Shown here: piece by piece, positions 34,819 to 43,605 of the stretch
How positions within the stretch are numbered: the stretch's first letter is position 1
Layout of the letters: every line of letters starts with the position of its first letter
Assembly: GCF_004682015.1 (NCBI RefSeq)
Contig: NZ_SMLM01000003.1
Coordinates: 310,001-374,000 of the forward strand
Origin: Ramlibacter henchirensis
GTDB taxonomy: Bacteria > Pseudomonadota > Gammaproteobacteria > Burkholderiales > Burkholderiaceae_C
Length of the DNA: 64,000 nt
Direction: 5' to 3'
Translations under genes and position numbers: made by a program
Notes under the pieces: model-generated
Seen by the model: only the letters and a program-made list of their open reading frames with translations
Databases searched by the model: none
Told to the model about the DNA's origin: nothing

Positions 34819-35274
34819 TCAGTCCCGGGAAGGATGCCCCACCGGGCGTGCTTCTCCCGGGTGCAGCGACTCGTGACGGCTGCGCTCGTCGTCTTGCACG
34901 CACCTGCGGTAGATCGCCTCCGCAACGCGGCGCATCAGGCCTGCGGGCTCACAAGGTTTCCTGAAGTAGCCGTCGAACCCTGCGGCCACGCATGAATCTT
35001 CCATGCCTTCGGTTCCCCAGCCCGAAACCGCGAAGACGGCAGGCTGAGCGGAGCCAGCGTCGGTGCGGATGGACGCCAGCACCTTGTAGCCGTCTTCTCC
35101 AGGCATCGCGAGGTCCAGCAGGATCACGGGAGGCCGCACCTCGTGCGCGACGTCCACCGCTGACCGGCCATCGCGCGCAGTAAGGACATCGAATCCCTCC
35201 GCCTCGAACAACATTGCCAGGGTGTCGGTGAAATCCCGGTCATCGTCCACCAGCAGGACAGTGCGCGCGCCCAT
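34819..35274 (-). CDS. CheY-like response regulator
   Basis: A 151-residue receiver-only protein with acidic residues at VDDDRDF, phospho-acceptor Asp54 (ILLDLAMPGEDG), AVSGWG at the switch position and Lys in YFRKPCEP. It carries a C-terminal tail of ~25 charged residues. The ATG at 35274 is the family start and is preceded by a G-rich run; a longer frame to 35382 adds an unlikely leader. It is a lone gene, near but not in an operon with the PAS-kinase cluster. No output domain, so it probably relays or modulates. Confidence 0.88.
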   Translation of the reverse strand: MGARTVLLVDDDRDFTDTLAMLFEAEGFDVLTARDGRSAVDVAHEVRPPVILLDLAMPGEDGYKVLASIRTDAGSAQPAVFAVSGWGTEGMEDSCVAAGFDGYFRKPCEPAGLMRRVAEAIYRRCVQDDERSRHESLHPGEARPVGHPSRD

Positions 35275-35743
35275 AGAACCCCCCACCTCGTGGCGCAACA
35301 ATATGTGACGACCAGGCAAGCGCTCTAGGGGTATGCGCGAAATGTTCGGACGTCCAGTGTTTGGGATGGTGTCATCAGCCAAGGCCTTGCTTCGAAGTCC
35401 CCGCGCATGTGGCGAACTTTGCGATGGTGCCGCATCGCCCGGGTGAATTGACCCACCGACCGCGGCAGATCACCCACCCCGGAACCGATTTGCGGAGGTT
35501 CCTCACTCGGAGTCCGCGTGCCGCTCACCGGGCGTGCTTCTTGCGTTGATTGCACCCGGCCCGGTTGCGACCAACAGCGGCTGAGGGCAGGGCGCAGCCA
35601 ACCAACCCAGCAAGCGGCCGGCCCCCTCCGACTACCCAGACCTGCTCGGCGGAAGGGCGAATCTTTCGCGCGCCAGGAGTGCCAGAATCGCGACGACCGG
35701 CGACAGAACCGGGCGAGCGGGCGGAGATGTCCAGGAGAACCCA
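35275..35743. other. non-coding stretch before the large secreted protein
   Basis: No convincing gene. The 16-mer CACCGGGCGTGCTTCT at 35526-35541 also occurs at 34840-34855 inside the receiver gene; the meaning is unclear. AGGAG at 35733-35737 is the ribosome site of the next gene. Confidence 0.5.
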
Positions 35744-38700
35744 ATGATCTCCAGAGACGCCATGAAGAGGTCCTCGATCGAGAGGGCCTTCACCGCGATT
35801 GCCCTGGCGCTGATGCGGTGGCGCTTGTCGCCCTTCACGACAGTGAAGCGTGCGAGGTGGCCTGGCGCCTTGCGGCAGGTCGCTGCTCTCTTCATCATCG
35901 TTCTCGGCCTCGCCGCCGGCGGCATGGCCGCTGCCGCGCCGCCTGCGCCAACTCCTCTCGGACCGGTCAACGGCGCGAACGTCACGGTGCCGGCCACCAT
36001 GTCCTGGTCGGCCGTCACCGACCCGAGCGGCGCTGCCATCGCGGGCTACAACTGGAGAGTCAGTGCCTCGCCGAGCATGACGCCCTTGGTCTTCGCGGAC
36101 TCGACGAACGGAACGACCACGCAGGACACCCTGAGCGGCCTCTCGCCCGGTTCGTATTTCTGGCAGGTCCAGGCGGCCGGCAGCGCGGGCGAATCGAGCG
36201 CGTGGTCGCCGGCGCAAAGCTTCAACGTCACCGGCGCCGGCCCCGGCACGCCGGGCACGCCCGTGCTTGCGCCCACGCGCGGGTATTCGACCTTCCATCC
36301 GTGGGAGAGCGTGCATTTCAGCTGGAGCGCCGTTCCAGGTGCGCCGACCTACCGCCTCGAGGTCTCGAGCGACCCCAGCTTCCCGCTGGGCACCCCGGGC
36401 GTCGTGACGTTCTGGAACGAGAACATCCGCGCGACCACCGACGGCTTCGTGCACCACCCCAGCCTGGGTGAAGGCACCTTCTATGCACGCGTGTTCGCCA
36501 CCGACTCGGATTTCGTCGGGGGCATCCGCAGCCTGCCTTCCAACGTCATCCAGTACACGGTGTTCTACAACAACCCCATCGGGCCGCCGCCGGTGCTGGT
36601 GTCTCCCGTGAATGGGGAGACGCTGACGCTTCCGGTGACGCTCCGTTGGGAGCATGTCCCCAACCCGCAGGCCTCGGGCTACGTCTGGGAAGTCGCCACC
36701 GACGCGACGTTCTCGAACATCGAGGCGTTCTACAACCAGTCCACCGAGCCGTTCGCCGTCCTGCCGCCGCTCACGCCCGGACCCAAGTTCTGGCGCGTGC
36801 TCTCGCAGCATGGCCTGTCTTCGTTCGATCCACGCACGGGCGCCTCGACCAACGCCAACACAGAATGGTCCGCGACGGGACGATTCACGGTCAGCGCCGC
36901 GCCGGCTGTGCCGGTGGCGATCACGACCGTGGGCGGCGCCCTGCCGCAGTCGGTCTACGGCGGCCCCGGCCGCCATGTCGGTGTGCAGCTCAGTGGCGTG
37001 GCCCCGGCGGGCGGGGCGGCGGTCGCCATGACCAGCTCGAACCCGGCCTTGGTGCCGGTGCCGGCGACACTCACGGTGGCGGCTGGCTTCGCCGAGAACA
37101 GTGTTGCGATCCCCATCGGGCAGGTGACAGCCCCCACGGCGGTGGTGCTGACGGCGACGTTCAATGGCGCATCCATATCGCGCCAGCTGACCGTGCTGCC
37201 GCCGACACTCAACGACGATCCGTTCCAGGCGAACCCGACACGCGCCACGGGCGGAGCAGCGATGTTCGGCTATGTGGACCTGGAGGGCGGCGCCTTCCCC
37301 GGCGTTGCGCCGGCGGGAGGATTCATCGTGAACCTCTCGACCAACTCTCCGGCTGCGATCGTCCCCAACGCGGTCACGATTCCCGCGGGCTCCGTCGGCG
37401 TCGGGTTCCCCATCCAGACGAGCCCGGTGCCGACGAGCACGGTGGTCACCATCACAGCGAGCGCGGGAGGCGTGACGACGCAGTGGCCGATCACGCTGGA
37501 AGCAGCCGCTGCGCCCACGTCGTTCTTCGTCAGGCCGATGTCGACGACAAGTGGCTCCCAGGGCGTCGTCACCGCCGCGGAGGGGACAGGATTCGACCAG
37601 ATCCTGCAGGTGACGAGCAGCAACCCGGCGCTGGCGCAGGTGCCCAGCGTCGTGACGGTCTTCGCCGGGAGCGGTGTCGGCTTCTTCGACATCACGACCA
37701 CCCCGGTCACCGCGCAATCCATCGTGACGATCTCGGTGTCCGGAGGGGGCGTGACCCGGTCCGCTGCGCTGACGCTGCATCCGGCCTTGCCTGCGCTGAC
37801 GTCGCTCACGGTGAATCCGACCACTGTCGCAGGAGGCGCTACCGCGACCGGCACCGTCCGGCTGGCGAGCGCCGCACCTGCGGGCGGGGTCGCGATCAAC
37901 CTGGGGAGCAATCTTCCCCGCGCGGCCAGCGTGCCGGCGAGCGTCACCGTCCCCGCGGGTGCCACCAGCGCCACTTTCACGGTGACGACCTTCCCCAGCG
38001 CCCTGACGACCGTTCAGCTCACGGCCGCCCTCAACAACGTGTTCCAGTCCGCGGCGATCACCGTCGGCCCGTCGGCCCCGCCGCCGGGGCCGACGCTCTC
38101 GGCAGTGAGCCTCACCCCGACGAGCGTCGCGGGCGGTACGGCTTCGACCGGCAGGGTGACCCTGAGCGGCGCCGCGCCGAGCGGCGGAGCGGTGGTGACG
38201 CTCTCGGACGATTCGGCCGCGACCGCCGTGCCGTCCAGTGTCACCGTCCCCGCGGGAGCCAGCAGCGCCAGTTTCACCGTCACGACGTCGCCGGTGACGG
38301 CCGCGACCGCGGCGAGCATCTCCGCGGTCTTCGGCGGCGTGACGCGTACTGCGGCGCTCACGGTGAATGCCCCGACGTCACCACCGCCGCCGGAGGCGCC
38401 GTCCGCGCCTTCCGCGCCGACGCTGCTCTCTCCGGCCGCCGACGCAAGACCAGCGCAACCCGTCACTTTCGACTGGAGCGACGTCGCCAACGCGACCAGC
38501 TACGAGATCCAGGTCGATGATTCCTCGACCATGACGGCCCCGTTCAGGGCGAGCCGGGTGGTCAACGTTTCGCAGGCGACCATCGAAGGCCTGCCCGCGC
38601 AACGCCTGTGGTGGCGCGTGCGGGCGCAGAACTCGGCGGGTGTGTTCGGTCCGTTCTCGAGCGCGCGGCGCTTCGAGCCGCGGGCGGCTACGGCTCCCGC

Positions 38701-39550
38701 AGCAGCGAGCCTGTCGTCGGTGTCGGTGAACCCCGCGAGCGTGGTGGGCCCGGCCTCTTCGACCGGCACTGCGAGCTTGACTGCGCCGGCACCCTCGGGC
38801 GGTGTGGTCGTGGCCCTGGCCAGCAGCAACCCGGCAGTGGCCGCCGTTCCCGCCAGCGTCACCGTGCCGGCGGGTGCGACCAGCGCCAGCTTCGCCGTGA
38901 CCACCAGCGCGGTTGCCGCGAACACCGGCGTGACGCTCACGGGGACCTACAACGGCACGAGCCGGACGGCCTCGCTCACGGTGACGCCGGCGGCCGCGCC
39001 ACCGCCACCCGCGAGCCTCGCTACCTTGGCCTTGAACCCCGGCAACGTGACCGGCGGTGGGACCTCGCAGGCGAGCGTGACGTTGACAGGCCCGGCACCG
39101 GCCGGCGGAGCGGTGGTGGCGCTTTCCGACAACTCGACCGCGGCGGCGGTGCCGGCGAGCGTCACCGTGCCTGCCGGCGCCAGCAGCGCCAGTTTCACCG
39201 TCACGACGAGCCCGGTCACGGCCGCGACTGCGGCGACGATCTCCGCAGTGTTGGGCGCCGTCACCAGGACGGCGGTGCTCACGGTCAACCCGCCCGGCAC
39301 CAATGCGGCCTTGACGGTGAGTGCGAGCGGACGCAGCGGAGAACGGATCACATCTAGCCCTGCGGGCATCAGTGTCACCGTCGGCAGCAGCGGCTCGGCC
39401 TCCTTTGCCACCGGAACGTCGATCACGCTGAACGCATCGAACGGCCGCGATGTGATCTGGTCGGGTGCATGCTCCAGCGGCGGCAACAAGACCAGGACCT
39501 GCACGTTGACGATCAATGGCAATGCCTCTGTCAGCGCCAACGTGCAGTAA
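35744..39550 (+). CDS. large secreted multi-beta-domain protein
   Basis: A 1268-residue protein with a long basic N-terminus and a hydrophobic segment at ~47-66 (LFIIVLGLAAGGMAAAA), probably a Sec signal. Two to three fibronectin-III-like domains come first (WSAVTDPSGAAIAGYNW, FSWSAVPGAPTYRLEVSSD), then five ~95-residue repeats, one more Fn3-like domain (~900-990), two more repeats and a C-terminal Gly/Ser-rich bacterial repeat domain with CSSGG...CTL. The repeat unit ends in VPASVTVPAGATSATFTVTT-like strands. A surface or extracellular adhesin-like role is inferred; no enzyme motif or cell-wall anchor is seen. AGGAG before ATG 35744 fixes the start. Confidence 0.82.
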   Translation: MISRDAMKRSSIERAFTAIALALMRWRLSPFTTVKRARWPGALRQVAALFIIVLGLAAGGMAAAAPPAPTPLGPVNGANVTVPATMSWSAVTDPSGAAIAGYNWRVSASPSMTPLVFADSTNGTTTQDTLSGLSPGSYFWQVQAAGSAGESSAWSPAQSFNVTGAGPGTPGTPVLAPTRGYSTFHPWESVHFSWSAVPGAPTYRLEVSSDPSFPLGTPGVVTFWNENIRATTDGFVHHPSLGEGTFYARVFATDSDFVGGIRSLPSNVIQYTVFYNNPIGPPPVLVSPVNGETLTLPVTLRWEHVPNPQASGYVWEVATDATFSNIEAFYNQSTEPFAVLPPLTPGPKFWRVLSQHGLSSFDPRTGASTNANTEWSATGRFTVSAAPAVPVAITTVGGALPQSVYGGPGRHVGVQLSGVAPAGGAAVAMTSSNPALVPVPATLTVAAGFAENSVAIPIGQVTAPTAVVLTATFNGASISRQLTVLPPTLNDDPFQANPTRATGGAAMFGYVDLEGGAFPGVAPAGGFIVNLSTNSPAAIVPNAVTIPAGSVGVGFPIQTSPVPTSTVVTITASAGGVTTQWPITLEAAAAPTSFFVRPMSTTSGSQGVVTAAEGTGFDQILQVTSSNPALAQVPSVVTVFAGSGVGFFDITTTPVTAQSIVTISVSGGGVTRSAALTLHPALPALTSLTVNPTTVAGGATATGTVRLASAAPAGGVAINLGSNLPRAASVPASVTVPAGATSATFTVTTFPSALTTVQLTAALNNVFQSAAITVGPSAPPPGPTLSAVSLTPTSVAGGTASTGRVTLSGAAPSGGAVVTLSDDSAATAVPSSVTVPAGASSASFTVTTSPVTAATAASISAVFGGVTRTAALTVNAPTSPPPPEAPSAPSAPTLLSPAADARPAQPVTFDWSDVANATSYEIQVDDSSTMTAPFRASRVVNVSQATIEGLPAQRLWWRVRAQNSAGVFGPFSSARRFEPRAATAPAAASLSSVSVNPASVVGPASSTGTASLTAPAPSGGVVVALASSNPAVAAVPASVTVPAGATSASFAVTTSAVAANTGVTLTGTYNGTSRTASLTVTPAAAPPPPASLATLALNPGNVTGGGTSQASVTLTGPAPAGGAVVALSDNSTAAAVPASVTVPAGASSASFTVTTSPVTAATAATISAVLGAVTRTAVLTVNPPGTNAALTVSASGRSGERITSSPAGISVTVGSSGSASFATGTSITLNASNGRDVIWSGACSSGGNKTRTCTLTINGNASVSANVQ
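37805..39300 (+). repeat. tandem beta-sandwich repeat coding region
   Basis: Four of the seven ~95-residue repeat units are here at about 37800-38090, 38095-38390, 38700-38990 and 39010-39295, with an Fn3-like unit between the second and third. Strongly conserved parts code for SVTVPAGA(S/T)SASFTVTTSPVTAAT, showing recent duplication. Confidence 0.75.
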
Positions 39551-39634
39551 GCCGCATCCTGGGAACCTCACTGCCGCTTGCCTGGTGCCTTGTGGCAGGA
39601 GCATCCATTCGGTCGACGTGTCGCGCAGCGACGC

Positions 39635-40564
39635 CTACACCGCCGCGTCCGCGCGCCGCTCCCGGATCGCACCCCCGTTCAGACTCCGCCCCAGCGCCAG
39701 CTTGCGAATGCAAGCCGCGAACGACCGCACGGCCGGCGGCTGTTTCGCGTCGCGCTTCCACAGCATCCCGGGCGTGCGCACCGGCGTCGGACTCTCCAGC
39801 GGCACGATGCGCACGTCTTCCCGCGGCGTGACGGCGTGGCTGGAGACGATCGTCGCCAGCTGCGTGCGGGCCACGATGCCGATCATGGGCGCGATCGCAT
39901 TCATCTCCGCCGCCACCACCGGTTCCGCGCCGGCCGCGCGGAAGCATTCCTCCAGCATCGTGCGGGTCGCGAAGGCATGGGGCAGCAGCACCAGGTTCTG
40001 CCGGTGCAGTTCCACCATCCGCACGCGCCGGCGCTGGGCCAGCGGGTGTGAGGGCGCAACGACGAGGACCATCTCCTCGGTGTAGAGCGGCTCGAACCAC
40101 AGGTGCGTGGGATCGGCGGGCTGGTAGGCGATGCCGACATCGAGTGTGGAGTCGATCAGCCGCTGGCCGATGGCATTGGCGGCGAGTTCCTCCACCGTCA
40201 CCTTCACCGTGGGATTGCGCTGCAGGAACATCGCCAGGCACTCGGGGACGAAGGTGATGTTGAACGTCCCCGTGGCGCCGATGCGTACCTCGCCCGTGAG
40301 TTCATCGCCGGCGCGCATCAGGTGCGACAGGCCGTCGTCCACTTCGCGCAGCGCCTTGGACGCGTAGCCCAGGAAGCTCTCGCCGGCCTGCGTGAGCACC
40401 ACGCGCTTGCCGATCCGCTCGAACAGCGGCTGGCCGACTTCGTCCTCGAGCTGTTTGATCTGGTGCGAAAGCGTCGACTGCGTTACATGCATCCGCTCGG
40501 CCGCGCGGGTGAACGACAGGCACTCGGCCAGAGACACGAAGTAGCGCAGGTGGCGCAGTTCCAT
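39635..40564 (-). CDS. LysR-family transcriptional regulator
   Basis: A 309-residue LysR regulator. The N-terminal winged HTH is clear (MELRHLRYFVSLAECLSFTRAAERMHVTQSTLSHQIKQLEDEVG), with a two-lobed effector domain after residue 90 and a CbbR/CatR-like RLIDSTLDVGIAY region. The ATG at 40564 is the canonical family start; an upstream frame adds 19 residues. It is divergent from the dioxygenase operon, with 112 bases between the two ATGs. It presumably senses a ring-cleavage or CoA intermediate and activates the operon. Confidence 0.93.
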   Translation of the reverse strand: MELRHLRYFVSLAECLSFTRAAERMHVTQSTLSHQIKQLEDEVGQPLFERIGKRVVLTQAGESFLGYASKALREVDDGLSHLMRAGDELTGEVRIGATGTFNITFVPECLAMFLQRNPTVKVTVEELAANAIGQRLIDSTLDVGIAYQPADPTHLWFEPLYTEEMVLVVAPSHPLAQRRRVRMVELHRQNLVLLPHAFATRTMLEECFRAAGAEPVVAAEMNAIAPMIGIVARTQLATIVSSHAVTPREDVRIVPLESPTPVRTPGMLWKRDAKQPPAVRSFAACIRKLALGRSLNGGAIRERRADAAV

Positions 40565-40583
40565 AGGGTTTACCCCGGCGAAT

Positions 40584-40611
40584 GATCGACGGCATCGATC
40601 CAAACCATCGA
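40584..40611. promoter_or_regulatory. candidate LysR binding site
   Basis: Perfect dyad TCGAT-N7-ATCGA (40595-40611), containing the T-N11-A spacing typical of LysR boxes, overlaps a second dyad GATCGA-N5-TCGATC (40584-40600). It lies in the LysR-dioxygenase gap. Confidence 0.55.
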
Positions 40612-40676
40612 AATTCTTCACTACTTCCCGGTACTGTCAATCGATAGAGTCCCGGCAAGCCCAACGGAGGTGACCC

Positions 40677-41570
40677 ATGGCCCAACTGGAATACGACACC
40701 CTCAGCATCACCGACGCGGTGATCGGCCGGCTGGCCGAGTGCCGGGACCCGCGCTTCAAGGAGGTGATGACCTCCCTCATCAAGCACCTGCATGCCTTCG
40801 CCCGCGACGTCGACCTCAAGGGCGACGAGTGGATCAAGGCCATCGAGTTCCTCACCGCCTGCGGCAAGGCCTGCGACGACAAGCGCCAGGAGTTCATCCT
40901 GCTGTCGGACACGCTGGGGCTGTCGATGCTCGTGGTCGCCCTCGAGCACGCGCGCGCGCTCAAGGGCCGCACCGGCGCGACTCCGCCGACCGACGCCACC
41001 GTGCAGGGACCGTTCTACTGGGAAGGCGCGCCTGAGCTGCCGCTGGGCGCCGACATCGCCGAAGGCGTGTCGGGCGAGCCGGCCCTCTACAGCGGCCGCG
41101 TGACCGACCTGGAAGGCAAGCCGCTCAAGGGCGCACTGCTGGACATCTGGTCGGGCGACGGCGAAGGCGTGTACGACATGCAGCGCGACGACTCGCCCAT
41201 GCGAGCCCGCGCCCGCATCCGCACCGACGACCAGGGCCGCTACTGGTTCTGGTCGATCCGCCCGACCTATTACCCGGTGCCGGACGACGGCCCGGTGGGC
41301 GACATGCTGCGCAAGATGGGCCGCCATCCGAACCGCCCCGGCCACATCCACATGATGGTCTCGGCGCCCGGGCACAAGAAGCTGGTCACGCACCTGTTCG
41401 TCAAGGACAGCCCCTACCTCGACTCCGACGCGGTGTTCGGCGTGCGCGAGAGCCTGGTGGTCGACTTCGAGAAGAAGGAGCCGGGCACGGCCATGGACGG
41501 GCGCAAGATGAACAAGCCCTACCACGTCGCCCACTACGACTTCCGCCTGATTCCGCAGGGCGCGGCATGA
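40677..41570 (+). CDS. intradiol ring-cleavage dioxygenase, hydroxyquinol 1,2-dioxygenase type
   Basis: A 297-residue Fe(III) dioxygenase. It has an N-terminal helical dimerisation domain (~1-100) and a beta-sandwich catalytic domain. The two tyrosine ligands are in GVYDMQ and TYYPVPDDGPVG, and the two histidines are in GHIHMM. The family strand YLDSDAVFGVRESL is also present. The sequence type is closest to hydroxyquinol 1,2-dioxygenase, which opens hydroxyquinol to maleylacetate; catechol or chlorocatechol use cannot be excluded. GGAGG lies before ATG 40677. Its stop overlaps the next gene by four bases. Confidence 0.88.
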   Translation: MAQLEYDTLSITDAVIGRLAECRDPRFKEVMTSLIKHLHAFARDVDLKGDEWIKAIEFLTACGKACDDKRQEFILLSDTLGLSMLVVALEHARALKGRTGATPPTDATVQGPFYWEGAPELPLGADIAEGVSGEPALYSGRVTDLEGKPLKGALLDIWSGDGEGVYDMQRDDSPMRARARIRTDDQGRYWFWSIRPTYYPVPDDGPVGDMLRKMGRHPNRPGHIHMMVSAPGHKKLVTHLFVKDSPYLDSDAVFGVRESLVVDFEKKEPGTAMDGRKMNKPYHVAHYDFRLIPQGAA

Positions 41571-42382
41571 GTTCATCGATCAACAAGATCGGCAAGTCGA
41601 CCGTGCCGCGCACGGCGATCAGCACGTCGGACGAACACAGCATCACGGTGCGCGGCGAAGACCTGTGCCGCGACCTGATCGGACGCATCTCCTTCACCGA
41701 CTATTTCAGCCTGCTGGTCACGGGCAAGCGGCCCTCGCAAGCCGATGCGATGGTGCTCGATGCGACGCTGGTCGCGATCGCGGAGCATGGCCTCGTGCCC
41801 AGCGTACAGGCCAGCCGCATGACGTATGCGGCGGCGCCCGATGCGCTGCAAGGCGCGGTGGCGGCGGGCATCCTGGGCTGCGGCAGCGTGATCCTCGGCG
41901 CCTCGGAAACGGCGGGCAGGCTGTTCACCGAGGTCGACGAAGCCGCCAAGGGCAAGGACCTCGCCGCGGCCGCGCGCGAAGTGGTTCGGCGCTGGCGCGA
42001 AGCGAAGCAGCCCATCCCGGGCTACGGCCATCCGCTGCACAAGGAGCGCGATCCGCGCGTGGCCCGCCTGTTCGAGGTGGCGAAGCAGGCGGGCAGCAGC
42101 CTGCGCTTCGTCGAGATCGCCGAAGCGGTGGAGAAGGTGATCCCCGAAATCGTCGGCAAGGACCTGCGCCTGAACGTCTCGGCCGCCATTCCGGCCGTGC
42201 TGCTGGGCACCAACTTCCCGCTGCGCGCGCTGCGCGGCGTGCCGATCCTCGCCCGCTGCGCGGGGCTGATCGCGCACCTCACCGAGGAAGCCGTCAACCC
42301 GAGCGGATTCGCGCTCTCGTACCAGGCCACGCGCGAGCTGGTGTACGAAGGCGAGCCGCCGGCGAAGGAGGCCGCGAAGTGA
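41567..42382 (+). CDS. citrate synthase-like lyase (citryl-CoA lyase type)
   Basis: A 271-residue protein, short for a citrate synthase (usually ~430) and matching citryl-CoA lyases. The conserved catalytic-type segment PGYGHPLHKERDPR and the strand GLIAHLTEEAVNP are present. Such proteins cleave citryl-CoA or related (3S)-hydroxyacyl-CoA thioesters. Here it lies between a dioxygenase and a CoA transferase, so it may split a CoA ester of a ring-cleavage product. The ATGA overlap with the upstream gene and the GTGA overlap downstream indicate tight coupling. The true substrate is unknown. Confidence 0.83.
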   Translation: MSSSINKIGKSTVPRTAISTSDEHSITVRGEDLCRDLIGRISFTDYFSLLVTGKRPSQADAMVLDATLVAIAEHGLVPSVQASRMTYAAAPDALQGAVAAGILGCGSVILGASETAGRLFTEVDEAAKGKDLAAAAREVVRRWREAKQPIPGYGHPLHKERDPRVARLFEVAKQAGSSLRFVEIAEAVEKVIPEIVGKDLRLNVSAAIPAVLLGTNFPLRALRGVPILARCAGLIAHLTEEAVNPSGFALSYQATRELVYEGEPPAKEAAK

Positions 42383-43524
42383 TCGAAGTCCTGAAGGACG
42401 TGCGCGTGCTCGAACAGGGCACCTTCATCACCGGCCCCGCCTGCGGCATGCTGCTGGGCGACCTGGGCGCGGACGTCATCAAGGTGGAACAGCCCGGCAG
42501 CGGCGACCCGTTCCGCGCGTTCAAGGGCGGCCTCTACAGCCCGCATTTCCAGACCTACAACCGCAACAAGCGCAGCATCACGCTCAACACCAAGCAGCAG
42601 GCCGACCGCGAGCGCCTGTACGAGCTGGTGAAGACCGCCGACGTCTACATCCAGAATTTCCGGCCCGGCGTGGCGGAGGAGCTCGGCGTGGGCGAGAAGC
42701 AGCTGCGCGCGATCAACCCGCGCCTGGTCTACTGCTCGATCAGCGGCTTCGGCCCGGACGGCCCGTCGGCTTCGCGTCCCAGCTACGACACGGTGGCGCA
42801 GGCGGCGAGCGGCTATCTCAAGCTGCTGGTCAACCCCGCCAATCCGCGCGTCGTCGGCCCGGCCATCGCCGATGCGGTGACCGGTTTCTATGCCGCCTAT
42901 GGCGTGCTCGGCGCGCTGTACGAGCGCTCGCGCACCGGCCGCGGCCGCAAGGTCGAGGTGTCGATGCTGGAGGCGATGTCGCACTGGAACCTGGACGCGT
43001 TCACCCACTACTACTCGGCGGGCGAGGTGATGGGGCCATTCAGCCGGCCGCGCGTGTCGCAGTCGTACGTGATGGAGTGCAAGGACGGCAAGTGGGTGGC
43101 GCTGCACATGTCCTCGCCGGAGAAGTTCTGGCAAGGGTTGGCCAACGCCATCGAGCGGCCGGACATGTTCCAGGACCCGCGCTTCGCCACGCGCGAGGCG
43201 CGCATCCAGAACCAGGAAGCCATCATCGAGCTGCTCTCGGGCATCTTCGCCAGGCGCACGCGCACGGAATGGTGCAACCGCCTGCTGGCCGAGGACGTGC
43301 CGCATGCGCCCATGTACGACACCGACGAAGCGCTGGAGGACCCGCAGGCCAGGCACCTGCAGTTGCTGGTGCAGGCCACGCATCCGACCATGGGCGACTT
43401 TCGCACCGTGCGCCCGCCCGTGAGCTACGACGGCGAGCGGTCGCTGTCCGTGCGCCCGCCGCCGACGCTGGGCGAGCACAACGGCGAGATCGAGGCCATG
43501 CTCCGCGAGAGGAGCGCGGCATGA
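42379..43524 (+). CDS. class III CoA transferase (CaiB/BaiF family)
   Basis: A 381-residue CoA transferase. The N-terminus is typical ([42 protein letters not shown]), with the conserved [10 protein letters not shown] and the catalytic aspartate expected in the segment around [12 protein letters not shown]. It would move CoA between acyl-CoA donors and a dicarboxylate in the pathway of this operon. The start is GTG 42379 overlapping the stop of the lyase gene; a frame running through from 41665 is only a shadow. Followed by 81 bases before the ABC importer genes. Confidence 0.9.
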   Translation: MIEVLKDVRVLEQGTFITGPACGMLLGDLGADVIKVEQPGSGDPFRAFKGGLYSPHFQTYNRNKRSITLNTKQQADRERLYELVKTADVYIQNFRPGVAEELGVGEKQLRAINPRLVYCSISGFGPDGPSASRPSYDTVAQAASGYLKLLVNPANPRVVGPAIADAVTGFYAAYGVLGALYERSRTGRGRKVEVSMLEAMSHWNLDAFTHYYSAGEVMGPFSRPRVSQSYVMECKDGKWVALHMSSPEKFWQGLANAIERPDMFQDPRFATREARIQNQEAIIELLSGIFARRTRTEWCNRLLAEDVPHAPMYDTDEALEDPQARHLQLLVQATHPTMGDFRTVRPPVSYDGERSLSVRPPPTLGEHNGEIEAMLRERSAA

Positions 43525-43605
43525 CGCCGTCCGCAAGCTTTTGACCTGGATCCACCGCTTCACACCGCGCGCCAGCGCTTGATAACGACCGAAAAGGAGA
43601 CAGCC

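Noticed and set aside
34840..35541. 16-bp repeat CACCGGGCGTGCTTCT (34840-34855 and 35526-35541) as borders of a mobile insert
   Set aside because: One copy is inside the coding end of a receiver gene, no transposase or integrase lies between, and the match is short.
36646..38520. Alternative 624-codon frame within the large secreted protein gene
   Set aside because: Frame-shifted shadow with Arg/Gly-rich composition.
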